A DNA stretch of 45,663 nucleotides from Flavobacteriales bacterium (GTDB taxonomy: Bacteria > Bacteroidota > Bacteroidia > Flavobacteriales_D > Parvicellaceae), in assembly GCA_029251405.1 (NCBI GenBank), contig JAQXDK010000026.1, positions 1 through 45,663 of the forward strand, given 5' to 3'. The first letter of the stretch is position 1. Each line of letters begins with the position of its first letter. Shown piece after piece: positions 7,703 to 15,574 of the stretch. The notes beneath the pieces were generated by a model, which was not told the origin of the DNA, ran no database searches, and worked only from the letters and a program-made list of their open reading frames with translations. A program made the position numbers and the translations under genes.

Positions 7703-8900
7703 TTTTTCTTTTCTTTCTTTTTTTTCTCAAAGTTTCTTTATTTCTAAAACTTGGAAGATGTACTTTATCCGACTTAATTTGTTTAATTGTAGCATAGCCA
7801 TAAGGGGCGCCTTCATGAACACCCTCATTGTTTTTTTGAAGATGTTCTCTTGAGTTATTTAAAAATAATTGCATTTGATTAAAGTCTTCAATATTAGAAA
7901 AGTATTTTTCATTATATGTAGGTTTTGAACAGGGTAATATTTCGTAATGATACTTGTCTTTTTTTAAAGACTTATTGACCCAGGTAAGTAGGTACTCTTT
8001 TTTAGAAATCTTGATATTATTTCCTTTTTTTTGAAAGGAAAGCCTAAACATTGCTCCACCATCTTTTCTTTCCTCTCTTTGGTTGGAGACAAAATTTCCT
8101 AAAGAAAAAACAGTTAAAAATTCTTTCTTTTTTTCCTTTTTGTAGATCATAGGTTGAAGCACATGTGGATGAGAACCGATAACGACGTCTACACCCATTC
8201 TGTAAAATAATTGATTGAATTTCGTTTGGTATTTATTAGGAAAATCTTGGTATTCCGACCCCCAATGAACAAAAACGATCAACTTATCTAGTCCTTTTTG
8301 TTTTGCACTTTCAATATCTTTAATAATTAAATTAGAATCTAACATATTTACGAATGTGGGAGAAGTAAAAGGAATACCATTTGTCCCGTACGTATAGTTT
8401 AGAAGTCCTACATGAAGCCCCTCTTTACTAAGAATTAATAAATTTTCTCTATCTCTAGTATCCTCATTTTTAAAAGTGCCCGTATGTAAAATTTCTAAAC
8501 TATCTAAAACCTTAACGGTTCTAATAATTCCATTATTTTTCCTGTCACACGAATGGTTGTTTGCAGTAACCAAGACATCCATTCCAGAATTTTTACATGC
8601 AACAGCTAATTCGTCAGGGGAACTGAATTGAGGATACCCCATAAACGGAGGCCCTGCCAAGGTGACTTCTAAATTAGCTACAGCAAAATCTACAGAAGAA
8701 ATGATTTCTTCTAAAGGATTAAAAACCTCTTGATAGTCGTATTTGTTTTTAGACTCTTGAAAAGCAGATCGAATTTGAGGACCATGACCCATAATATCAC
8801 CCATAAATAAAAAACTTATTTCTTGGCTATGAATTGAGTTAATTGGAATGGTAAAAAAACAAAATAAAATCGGCAGTATAAAGTGAAGTCTATGCATCAT
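7692..8900 (-). CDS. CapA family exported metallophosphoesterase-like protein
   Basis: This protein of about 402 residues belongs to the CapA/PgsA family (PGA_cap), a calcineurin-like fold named for poly-gamma-glutamate capsule synthesis. Motifs are LFMGDIMGHGPQI, FAVANLEVTLAGPP, VTANNHSCDR, VFVHWGSEYQ and VIGSHPHVLQP, which carry the expected Asp, Asn and His metal ligands. I place the start at 8900 (MMHRLHF), since this gives a clean signal peptide ending IHSQ and only a short overlap with the 57-residue gene. A longer start at 8930 adds [10 protein letters not shown]. No capB/capC genes are present, so capsule synthesis is not supported. A stand-alone hydrolase or polymer-binding role is possible. 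Confidence 0.8.
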   Translation of the reverse strand: MMHRLHFILPILFCFFTIPINSIHSQEISFLFMGDIMGHGPQIRSAFQESKNKYDYQEVFNPLEEIISSVDFAVANLEVTLAGPPFMGYPQFSSPDELAVACKNSGMDVLVTANNHSCDRKNNGIIRTVKVLDSLEILHTGTFKNEDTRDRENLLILSKEGLHVGLLNYTYGTNGIPFTSPTFVNMLDSNLIIKDIESAKQKGLDKLIVFVHWGSEYQDFPNKYQTKFNQLFYRMGVDVVIGSHPHVLQPMIYKKEKKKEFLTVFSLGNFVSNQREERKDGGAMFRLSFQKKGNNIKISKKEYLLTWVNKSLKKDKYHYEILPCSKPTYNEKYFSNIEDFNQMQLFLNNSREHLQKNNEGVHEGAPYGYATIKQIKSDKVHLPSFRNKETLRKKRKKRKNES

Positions 8901-9063
8901 GAGAAGTAAAACATCTGTGATTTTCTTCATCTATCTCTTGAATTATATCGTATAATTCGTCTTTGATGGCTTCAATTTGGCTTCCATTATTGACATTAAT
9001 TATGGAGGCTACTTTTTTTAATTTCTTAGAAATAGATGCTATGGTTTTTGGTGCTAGTTTCAT
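8890..9063 (-). CDS. 57-residue hypothetical protein
   Basis: This small gene starts with an ATGA overlap on the stop of msrB (start at 9063) and ends TAG at 8890, just inside the CapA-like gene. The product begins [20 protein letters not shown] and is predicted mostly helical, with a basic N-terminal half and an acidic middle ([14 protein letters not shown]). It has one cysteine near the C terminus. It has no signal peptide. The tight coupling on both sides argues for a real gene. I do not recognise it. Confidence 0.6.
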   Translation of the reverse strand: MKLAPKTIASISKKLKKVASIINVNNGSQIEAIKDELYDIIQEIDEENHRCFTSHDA

Positions 9064-9524
9064 GGACTATCAGGAATAAATTTTAATGAAACAGAGTTAA
9101 CACAATGTCTTGTATTTTTTTCGGTAAGCTGTTCACCACTAAATACGTGACCTAAATGCCCACCACACTCATTACAAAGTATTTCTGTTCTTCTTCCGTC
9201 TGCATCTGTAATCCTTTTTACTGCTCCTTTTATTTCATCGTCAAAACTGGGCCAACCGCAGTTAGACTTAAACTTATCATCTGATTTGTAAAGAGGTGTA
9301 TCACACTGTCTGCAGATGTAAGTCCCTTTCGCATAATGATTGTTATATTCTCCAGTAAATGGATATTCCGTTCCCTTATCAATAATCACCCTCTTTTCTT
9401 CTCTATTTAATGAATTGTATTCTTTGTTTTTCATGTATGTGTTTTCTTCTGTTTGACACCTAATATCTAAAGATAAAATTAGTATCATAATCGTTATTAA
9501 CTTTATTTTACGGAGTAATTTCAT
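9060..9524 (-). CDS. msrB: Peptide methionine-(R)-S-oxide reductase, exported
   Basis: MsrB reduces the R-isomer of methionine sulfoxide in proteins. The 154 residues include an N-terminal hydrophobic segment with a possible lipidation cysteine (LDIRC, Cys23), which suggests an envelope location. The catalytic domain has both zinc-binding pairs, CRQC (71/74) and CNEC (117/120). GWPSFDD (90-96), GGHLGHVF (121-128) and the catalytic Cys141 in [11 protein letters not shown] are also present. The start overlaps the pterin dehydratase gene by 17 bp, and its stop overlaps the 57-residue gene by 4 bp. It probably repairs oxidised envelope proteins and is cotranscribed with its neighbours. Confidence 0.92.
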   Translation of the reverse strand: MKLLRKIKLITIMILILSLDIRCQTEENTYMKNKEYNSLNREEKRVIIDKGTEYPFTGEYNNHYAKGTYICRQCDTPLYKSDDKFKSNCGWPSFDDEIKGAVKRITDADGRRTEILCNECGGHLGHVFSGEQLTEKNTRHCVNSVSLKFIPDSP

Positions 9525-9789
9525 CGATTAACTTATTAATTAGTGTTGCTAATTGTAAATCTTTTCTTGTTATTTTTCCTTCGTCGTGAGTAGATAAAAA
9601 CAACTCTACAATATTGTAGGAGATAATGACTTTAGGATGATGTTTTTCTTCTTCCGCTAAAATTGCTACGCTGTCAAAAAATTTTTTTGCAGCAATAAAA
9701 TTTTTGAAAGTGAATTTCTTATATATCTCATTACTGATTACTTCCCATTGTTTTTTTTTAGAAAACTCTTGCAATTCTTTTATATTCAT
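9508..9789 (-). CDS. Pterin-4a-carbinolamine dehydratase
   Basis: This 93-residue protein has the full family signature EEEKHHPKV...[21 protein letters not shown]. The catalytic histidines are His50 and His51, with His68 in STHD. The enzyme dehydrates 4a-hydroxytetrahydropterin, the product left after aromatic amino acid hydroxylation, so that the pterin can be recycled. No phenylalanine hydroxylase gene is in the window. The gene lies one base after the epimerase gene and overlaps msrB, so it is the second gene of the operon. Confidence 0.9.
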   Translation of the reverse strand: MNIKELQEFSKKKQWEVISNEIYKKFTFKNFIAAKKFFDSVAILAEEEKHHPKVIISYNIVELFLSTHDEGKITRKDLQLATLINKLIDEITP

Positions 9790-9790
9790 T

Positions 9791-11164
9791 TTAATTCTTT
9801 AAGTTAGAAAGATGATTCTCAAATTTTTTCATTACAAACAGGTGTGCTTTTGCTTGAGTAAACTTGTAGATGATCCATGGTAATCGAGGGACAAATTCAT
9901 GAATAGCAGTAATGATATATTTATCGTTCAATATCGATCTAAATTCTAACCAACCACGATTGGTTCTTTTGGTTAAATACCCTCCAGTTATATAAAACAA
10001 TTGCCTGTTAAGGTCACTTCTATTTTTAATATATTCCAATTGCAATAGAGTAACTCCTAAAAGTTTAAATTTTAATATATTATTTTTTTCCTCAGCATTT
10101 ATTAAACTACTAAATATTTTACTTAGCCAAATGGGATAGGCATGGGCGACCCATTCTGCTGTTTTTTTAGTTGGATTGGCAATTCGTTGCACACTTCTTA
10201 CCGTATTTTTATCTTTTGTTGGAGGAACCCCTTTTGGAGTAGATGGAATTTTGATTGTTTTATCAGAAGCTCTTTTGATGGTTTCTTTTAAAGAAAAAGT
10301 AGGTAATTCTTTAATAGTTACTTTATCTTCTAATGTCATATCATGTCTTAGACTCTCAATTAATGGCGATACAAAATTGCTATTGGACCCGCTAAAAACA
10401 CCTACCCATAATTTAGACATTCCAAGAGAAAAGAATGGTATGGAAAAAATCCACCTTTTCTTTTTCATTTCTTTGGCGGTAATTTTTAAGACATCCATAT
10501 AGGTAACAATTTCATTTCCACCTATTTCAATAGGCTTATTAAAATGTTCTGGTTGACCAAAAATCTTTTCAATAGCTTTAAGGGCCACTCTTAAATCTAC
10601 AGGTTGGTTTTTGGACTTTGTCCACTCTGGGCAAGCCATTACAGGGAGGTTTGTAACCAATTTTTCTATAATTCTAAAGGAAGATCCCCCAGGTCCAATA
10701 ATAATCCCTGCTCGAATAGTTGTTAATGGAGTTTTGCGCGAACCTAAAACTTGTTCCACTTCAAATCTAGATTGTAAATGTTTGGATATATTCAGATTAT
10801 CTTTTGGAAGTATCCCACCAACATATACAATGTGTTTCAAGTTACACTCTTCTGCAGCTCTAGAAAAATTATCTGCTAAAAGTAAATCTGTATCTTCAAA
10901 ATTACTTTGATTTAATCTTGTTGAAGGCTGCATAGAATGGACTAAATAAAGGGCATAATCAGCACCTTTTAAAGCTTCAGTACTACTAGATATTGAAAAA
11001 AGGTCTACCATTCTCCATTCAACACCGTTACCCACAGAATTAATTTTTTTTCTGGAAAGGGCGATAATCTCAAAATGGTTTTTATAGGTTTCTATAAACC
11101 ATCGGCCAATAAAGCCAGTTGCTCCAGCAATTGCTATTTTTTTTTTGTTTGACAATTTTTTCAA
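9791..11164 (-). CDS. SDR/NmrA-type NAD(P)-binding protein with DUF2867-like C-terminal domain
   Basis: This 457-residue cytoplasmic protein begins with a Rossmann dinucleotide site, IAIAGATGFIGRWF (about 10-23). It continues as an atypical SDR with YALYLVHSM, LADNFSRAAEECNLKHIVYVGG and TTIRAGIIIGPGGSSF. The second half, about 320-457, resembles DUF2867 and contains RQLFYITGGYLTKRTNRGWLEFRSIL and FVPRLPWIIYKFTQA. The family is related to YlbE/Ycf39-like and NmrA-like proteins; substrates are mostly unknown. It heads the minus-strand operon and is divergent from the EI24-like gene 63 bp away. Confidence 0.75.
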   Translation of the reverse strand: MKKLSNKKKIAIAGATGFIGRWFIETYKNHFEIIALSRKKINSVGNGVEWRMVDLFSISSSTEALKGADYALYLVHSMQPSTRLNQSNFEDTDLLLADNFSRAAEECNLKHIVYVGGILPKDNLNISKHLQSRFEVEQVLGSRKTPLTTIRAGIIIGPGGSSFRIIEKLVTNLPVMACPEWTKSKNQPVDLRVALKAIEKIFGQPEHFNKPIEIGGNEIVTYMDVLKITAKEMKKKRWIFSIPFFSLGMSKLWVGVFSGSNSNFVSPLIESLRHDMTLEDKVTIKELPTFSLKETIKRASDKTIKIPSTPKGVPPTKDKNTVRSVQRIANPTKKTAEWVAHAYPIWLSKIFSSLINAEEKNNILKFKLLGVTLLQLEYIKNRSDLNRQLFYITGGYLTKRTNRGWLEFRSILNDKYIITAIHEFVPRLPWIIYKFTQAKAHLFVMKKFENHLSNLKN

Positions 11165-11227
11165 TAAATTTAATATTAGATAAAAGATAATGATATTTAG
11201 TTTAAATAATAATTTTCAACCCAAGCC

Positions 11228-12013
11228 ATGACTTATTACAGTAGTCAATTCAAAGATGGGCTATTATCCTACAAAAAAGCTATGGTTTTTTTGTCAAAAA
11301 ACAACCTGACTTACTTCTTTGTATTTCCTCTAATTTTTAATCTATTCATATTTATTTCGGGGTTTTATTATGTGGATCAGTTTTTAGAGTTTCTAAACTC
11401 AGAATTAGCATCCTATATCGAGCTACAAACCTCTAATAATAGTTACTTAAGGTCGGATTATATTTTCAAATTCATGTATGTTCTTACTTGGATGATATCT
11501 AAAATAATTTTTGTTTTTATTTTCTCTTTATTTGGGGGCTATTTAACCATAATATTACTTTCTCCAGTATACACCATTTTGTCAGAAAAAACAGCAACTA
11601 TTTTAAATGGGACTAAGATGAATTTTGACGCAGTGCAGTTTATGAGCGATATTTTAAGAGCAATATTGATAGCTTTCAGAAATATATTATTACAGTTGGT
11701 GCTACATATTATTTTATTATGTTTTTCAATAATCCCTGTTTTAGGTTGGGCAGTTGTTTTTATAGGTAATCTTGCTTTTGCCTCTTATTTCTATGGGTTT
11801 TCTTTTATGGACTACACCATGGAAAGGCACCGACTTTCTATTAAGGATTCTGTGTTGTTTGTCAGAAAGAATAAGGGTTTAGCAGTGGGGCTAGGAGTTG
11901 CTTTTCAAGTATGCATGTTAATTCCGTTTATTGGCAGCTTTACGGCCAGTTTTTTATCGATTATTTTTGTTGTATCAGCTACTATTACTTTGGAAGAAAA
12001 CAAGTTGTTATAG
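11228..12013 (+). CDS. EI24/CysZ-like integral membrane protein
   Basis: This 261-residue membrane protein belongs to the EI24 domain family, which also contains the sulfate transporter CysZ. Visible features are the N-terminal FKDGLLSYKKAMVFLSKNNLTYFFVFPLIFN, several long hydrophobic helices, FGGYLTIILLSPVYTILSEKT in the middle, and the late SFMDYTMERHRLSIKDSV segment typical of the family. No sulfur-assimilation genes are nearby, so a sulfate role is not supported by context. It overlaps the TlpA-like gene by 6 bp, tail to tail. Confidence 0.78.
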   Translation: MTYYSSQFKDGLLSYKKAMVFLSKNNLTYFFVFPLIFNLFIFISGFYYVDQFLEFLNSELASYIELQTSNNSYLRSDYIFKFMYVLTWMISKIIFVFIFSLFGGYLTIILLSPVYTILSEKTATILNGTKMNFDAVQFMSDILRAILIAFRNILLQLVLHIILLCFSIIPVLGWAVVFIGNLAFASYFYGFSFMDYTMERHRLSIKDSVLFVRKNKGLAVGLGVAFQVCMLIPFIGSFTASFLSIIFVVSATITLEENKLL

Positions 12014-12523
12014 TAAACTTTTTATTTTTTCAACCATTGAATTAAATTCTTTTTCAGCATATAGTCTTGTTAAAAAAGCTATTTCTCCATTTTTATTTAC
12101 TACAATATTTCTTGTTACTCCTGCTCCTTCTAAAGTAAAGTCTGAAAATATTTTTCCTTCAGGATCGTAAGCTATCGGATAGGTAACCCCCATTTTTTCA
12201 ATGAAAACATCCACTTTTTCCTTAGCCTCTTTGGTGTCGATGCCAATTAGTAAAAATTCTTCATCTTTAAATTGTTGCCAAACTTGTTCTTCCAATGCAG
12301 GCATTTCTCTTCTGCAGACACTGCACCAAGATCCTGTAAATTGCAAAACCACCACTTTCCCGTTAAGTTTTTCACTATTCCAAACCTCCCCATTTCTCAT
12401 TTCCATTTCCAGATCGGGCAACTGGTCTCCAATTTTTATTTTATATCCTCTGTTGGTTTCGTTTTGAGTAACCCCAAATACGGCTATACCAACAAATAAA
12501 GTTAGAAGTAAAGCATTTTTCAT
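12008..12523 (-). CDS. TlpA-like exported thioredoxin
   Basis: This 171-residue protein has a signal peptide ending near residue 19 and a thioredoxin/AhpC-TSA fold. The redox motif is SWCSVCRREMP with Cys67 and Cys70. The segments KVVVLQFTGSWC, EFLLIGIDTKE and YPIAYDPEGKIFSDF (close to the cis-Pro region) fit the TlpA/ResA group. It is probably periplasmic, where such proteins reduce disulfides, for instance in apocytochromes. The CxxCH genes starting at 12643 are close by on the other strand, which makes help in cytochrome c maturation an attractive but unproven idea. Confidence 0.85.
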   Translation of the reverse strand: MKNALLLTLFVGIAVFGVTQNETNRGYKIKIGDQLPDLEMEMRNGEVWNSEKLNGKVVVLQFTGSWCSVCRREMPALEEQVWQQFKDEEFLLIGIDTKEAKEKVDVFIEKMGVTYPIAYDPEGKIFSDFTLEGAGVTRNIVVNKNGEIAFLTRLYAEKEFNSMVEKIKSLL

Positions 12524-12567
12524 TTATTAATGTATCTTAATTATTTAATAGTCTATTTATTTGATAT

Positions 12568-12599
12568 TTGTTAATGTAAAAATATAACCCTAAATTTGT
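12568..12599 (+). promoter_or_regulatory. Bacteroidota consensus promoter for the CxxCH module
   Basis: TTTG (12568-12571) is followed after exactly 20 bases by TAAATTTG (12592-12599). Both are full matches to the Bacteroidota sigma-factor consensus TTTG-N19-21-TAnnTTTG. The start codon of the heme lipoprotein gene is 43 bp downstream. It is the best promoter match I found in the window. Confidence 0.65.
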
Positions 12600-12642
12600 T
12601 TAGACTTAAATAAAAAAAGCTAAACAAAACAACAATTACATA

Positions 12643-12975
12643 ATGAATTTAAAAAGTTATTTATTTATTTTATTGATATCTGCACTAATTAGTTGCTCTA
12701 AAGATAAGACGAATACTTGTACGATCATACCATCTTACGATGTAGAAATATCATCAATAATTAATTCTTATTGTATAGTTTGCCATCAGTCTGGAAATGC
12801 AGCTGGTGGAATAAACTTAGAAAATGAAAATTTTGTTGAGCAACACATCGATCAAATTATTTCAGAAATTGAAACACAGTCAATGCCGCAATACGGATCA
12901 CCAGCACCAACAGATGCAGAAAGAGATTCTATAATCATAATACTTAATTGTTGGTTAGACAATGTTGTTAGATAA
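12643..12975 (+). CDS. Heme-binding lipoprotein with a single CxxCH
   Basis: This 110-residue lipoprotein has the lipobox LISC (Cys18). One c-type heme site is visible, CIVCH at residues 44-48, in the context ISSIINSYCIVCHQSG. A candidate axial methionine is Met81 in QSMPQYGSPAPT, followed by a C-terminal helix IIIILNCWLDN. The layout is that of the short cytochrome c-like domain common in Bacteroidota and Planctomycetes. It is probably attached to the outer membrane or periplasmic face and passes electrons. It heads the plus-strand set 12643-15510 behind a consensus promoter. Confidence 0.8.
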   Translation: MNLKSYLFILLISALISCSKDKTNTCTIIPSYDVEISSIINSYCIVCHQSGNAAGGINLENENFVEQHIDQIISEIETQSMPQYGSPAPTDAERDSIIIILNCWLDNVVR

Positions 12976-12999
12976 TGAACCATTAATGAAAAAATTAAT

Positions 13000-13848
13000 A
13001 TGAAAAAAATTATTTCCATAACACTCTCCATAACACTTTTAACTACTTGGCTTTTAACCGAGAAAAATCCTCACTCTGTTATTAATCACGCTTCTTTAAT
13101 AAATTCTGGCGGAGCTCCTACAGGTAAAACCGGAGCACCAGGGGAAAATAATTGCACCATGTGTCATAGTGGAACACTGAACAGTGGAGCCCAAACATCT
13201 AATGTTGTTTTTTCAGGATCTAATTATGAATATGTTCCTGGAACCACTTATGATCTAAATTTAATCTTAAATAATGGTGATGCTAAAAATGGATTTCAAT
13301 TGGTGGTTTTGGATTCAGTTTCCAATAACAATGCAGGAAATTTATTAGTTACAGACGCTGTAAATACCCAATTAGCAACGGGTAACAATCGAACATATTT
13401 AAATCATACTGCAGCAGGAAATGGGTCAACAAATTGGAATTTTCAATGGACCGCACCAACAACCGATATCGGACCTGTTGTAGTATATTATGCTTATAAC
13501 GTTGCCGGGTATCCACTTAGCAATACCTCGGGAGACAATATCTACACTAATCAAATCACCCTAAGTCCTGCAAATACTTCTTTTCTTATATCAACACAGT
13601 CTATAGATTTTGATTGTTATATAGATGACTACAACCGACTAAATATTATATCTAATTATACTTTTAGACAATCGGCTGCTATAGTAACTTTATATAATAT
13701 TACTGGAAAAGAAGTTTTTTCTAAGACTCTATCGTCCAATATTAACGATACTCAATCTTTAGAACTACCTCAAGATTTAAAATCGGGTATTTACATTGTT
13801 TCATTTAAGTCAGGTTCTTCGGTCAAAACAAAAAAAATAATTATTTAA
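13000..13848 (+). CDS. Choice-of-anchor V protein with CxxCH and T9SS type A domain
   Basis: This 282-residue exported protein has an N-terminal signal and then GAPGENNCTMCHSGTLNSG, which holds a heme-attachment motif at Cys52-Cys55-His56. A Reeler-like beta-sandwich of the choice-of-anchor V type follows at about 70-195 (YVPGTTYDLNL, GFQLVVLD, NFQWTAPTTDIGPVVVYYAYN). The last 75 residues are a T9SS type A sorting domain (VTLYNITGKEVF, GIYIVSFKSG). So a monoheme protein seems to be exported to the cell surface. The family is known but its function is not. It lies 24 bp after the heme lipoprotein gene. Confidence 0.8.
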   Translation: MKKIISITLSITLLTTWLLTEKNPHSVINHASLINSGGAPTGKTGAPGENNCTMCHSGTLNSGAQTSNVVFSGSNYEYVPGTTYDLNLILNNGDAKNGFQLVVLDSVSNNNAGNLLVTDAVNTQLATGNNRTYLNHTAAGNGSTNWNFQWTAPTTDIGPVVVYYAYNVAGYPLSNTSGDNIYTNQITLSPANTSFLISTQSIDFDCYIDDYNRLNIISNYTFRQSAAIVTLYNITGKEVFSKTLSSNINDTQSLELPQDLKSGIYIVSFKSGSSVKTKKIII

Positions 13849-13851
13849 ACA

Positions 13852-14121
13852 TTGTTATCCGAAATTGACATAGATAGAATAATCCAAATGGCATGGGAGG
13901 ATAGAACACCATTCGAGGCCATTAAATACCAATTTAATATTTCAGAAAAGGAAGTAATTCAACTTATGAAAAAAGAAATGACTTTGAAAAACTGGAAAAA
14001 ATGGAGAGAAAGAGTTCAAGGAAGAAAAACAAAACATTTATCTTTAAGAGATGAAGGTGTAAACCGATTTAAGTGCTCAAGACAAAGAAATATTAGTGGA
14101 AATAAAATCAGTAAGAGATAA
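13852..14121 (+). CDS. TIGR03643 family small protein
   Basis: This 89-residue protein probably starts at a TTG codon 3 bp after the preceding stop. It has the conserved core IDRIIQMAWEDRTPFEAI followed by helix-turn-helix-like FNISEKEVIQLMKKEM and then WKKWRERVQGRKTKH, which matches what I recall of TIGR03643. The C-terminal tail is basic. A nucleic-acid-binding role is possible, but the function is unknown. It is cytoplasmic and sits between two envelope genes, with 3 bp on each side. Confidence 0.75.
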   Translation: MLSEIDIDRIIQMAWEDRTPFEAIKYQFNISEKEVIQLMKKEMTLKNWKKWRERVQGRKTKHLSLRDEGVNRFKCSRQRNISGNKISKR

Positions 14122-14124
14122 AAA

Positions 14125-14994
14125 ATGAAATATTTGTTGTTCTACATGTTCTTATTTTCTATCTTACCATTTTTAGGTCAAGAAAATTGGGATTTCGACA
14201 ACAAAGAGCCACAAAAAAAATTATTTTTAGATACTAGAGCTGTCAACGGTCACACTGCCAATACGCTGGAGGAAAAAGTATTAGACTTTAGAATTACTCA
14301 TCGTTTTGGAGAAATAGCAACCCCTCAATCATACAGGACTTTATTTGGCTTTGATAATTCCACAGACATTAGAATTGCTTTGGAATATGGAATAACAGAC
14401 GAATTAATGTTAGGTTTTGGAAGATGTAAAGGTGCAGGTCCTTATCTTGAATTTTGGGACACATTTTTAAAATATAATTTCATTTCTTCTAGCGATGAAA
14501 ATTTCAAAGCAACCTTAAATACAAAGCTTTTTTATACCAGTATGGCCAGTTCTTCGGATATATCTTCGATAACTTTTTTTGATAAAGCTATCCATAGAAT
14601 TTCTTATCATTCTGAAATACTATTAGCGTACCAAGTGCATCAAAAAGTTGCAATTCAGTTAAGCCCAGGATTTTCTTACAGGAACTTAACTAATGCTGAG
14701 GATGAAAATTTGCTTCTGGATTTAGCAAGTACAGCTAAAGTTCACCTTTTCAAAAAGGTGAGTTTAATGCTTGAACATTTTTGGATTATTAATGCTAATG
14801 AATATAGAAAAGAAAGTTATCAAAACCCTTTTGGAATAGGAATTGAGATAAATACTTTTGCTCATGTTTTTCAGCTTAATTTTATGAATTCTAAGGGTTT
14901 AGGAGCAGGACAATTTATTCCGTTCACAACTAGTAATTGGTCAGAGGGTGAATTTAGATTTGGCTTTACTATTGCAAGAAAATTTAATTTATAG
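14125..14994 (+). CDS. DUF5777-like outer-membrane beta-barrel protein
   Basis: This 289-residue protein has a signal peptide ending FLGQ and many short alternating beta strands with aromatic girdle residues. Examples are EKVLDFRITHRFGEI, IRIALEYGITDELMLGFGR, YSEILLAYQV-type strands and a C-terminal strand ending in FRFGFTIARKFNL. This fits a transmembrane barrel. The block LDTRAVNGHTANTLEEKVLDF with RFGEIATPQSY is what I recall of DUF5777. Its position between a surface heme protein and a YceI protein suggests a porin or conduit for that module, but this is inferred. Confidence 0.72.
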   Translation: MKYLLFYMFLFSILPFLGQENWDFDNKEPQKKLFLDTRAVNGHTANTLEEKVLDFRITHRFGEIATPQSYRTLFGFDNSTDIRIALEYGITDELMLGFGRCKGAGPYLEFWDTFLKYNFISSSDENFKATLNTKLFYTSMASSSDISSITFFDKAIHRISYHSEILLAYQVHQKVAIQLSPGFSYRNLTNAEDENLLLDLASTAKVHLFKKVSLMLEHFWIINANEYRKESYQNPFGIGIEINTFAHVFQLNFMNSKGLGAGQFIPFTTSNWSEGEFRFGFTIARKFNL

Positions 14995-14997
14995 AAT

Positions 14998-15510
14998 ATG
15001 AAAAAAACATTATTAATTGCCATTTTAAGTTGTTTAATCTCTTCAGTATTTACTCAAGATTTTAAAATAAATTCAGCTGAATCTGTTGTGGAATTTAATT
15101 ATGTCAGCGAAGAGGCTGTAGGTACCATTAAAGGAGTTTCTGGTAAAATTCATTTTGATGTGATAACACCATTGGCTAGTTATTTTGAAGTTAAGGCAGA
15201 TATTAAATCTATTAACACCTCGAATAAAACTAGAGACAAACATTTAAATGCAGCAGATTTTTTCTATACAGAAAAGTACCCGTATATCTCCTTTAAAAGC
15301 GAGAGTTTGTCTGTTAATGAGAATAATTTTATTTTAGTTGGAGCGCTATCAATAAAAGAAATTTCTAAAAAAGAAGAAATTAAGTTTACCTATGAAAACA
15401 AGGTCTTTGTTGGGAGAATGGTCATATATTCAAATGATTATGGAATCAAAGAACAAAAAACCCGTGATAAAAGCAAAATCTTAGTTAAAATTACCGTACC
15501 GATTTTTTAA
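14998..15510 (+). CDS. YceI family exported protein
   Basis: This 170-residue protein has a signal peptide ending near residue 19 (VFT-Q) and a YceI-like lipocalin-type barrel. Motifs are SAESVVEFNYVSEEAVGTIKGVSGKI, IKSINTSNKTRDKHLNAADFF and YPYISFKSES. YceI proteins bind isoprenoid-like lipids, such as quinone precursors, in a hydrophobic tunnel. It starts 3 bp after the DUF5777 gene and closes the module 12643-15510. A role in carrying a quinone-type lipid for the heme proteins is possible. Confidence 0.85.
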   Translation: MKKTLLIAILSCLISSVFTQDFKINSAESVVEFNYVSEEAVGTIKGVSGKIHFDVITPLASYFEVKADIKSINTSNKTRDKHLNAADFFYTEKYPYISFKSESLSVNENNFILVGALSIKEISKKEEIKFTYENKVFVGRMVIYSNDYGIKEQKTRDKSKILVKITVPIF

Positions 15511-15574
15511 TCTCAATCCTAAATTATACTGCAATATTTGGTTAATACTTTAAATTGTTCTTATCTTCCGTTGG

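Noticed and set aside
7692-8900. Capsule (poly-gamma-glutamate) operon
   Set aside because: Only the CapA-like gene is present; capB and capC are missing.
10176-10910. Plus-strand open frames antisense to the SDR gene
   Set aside because: The minus-strand frame has a dinucleotide-binding site and conserved blocks; the others look like shadows.
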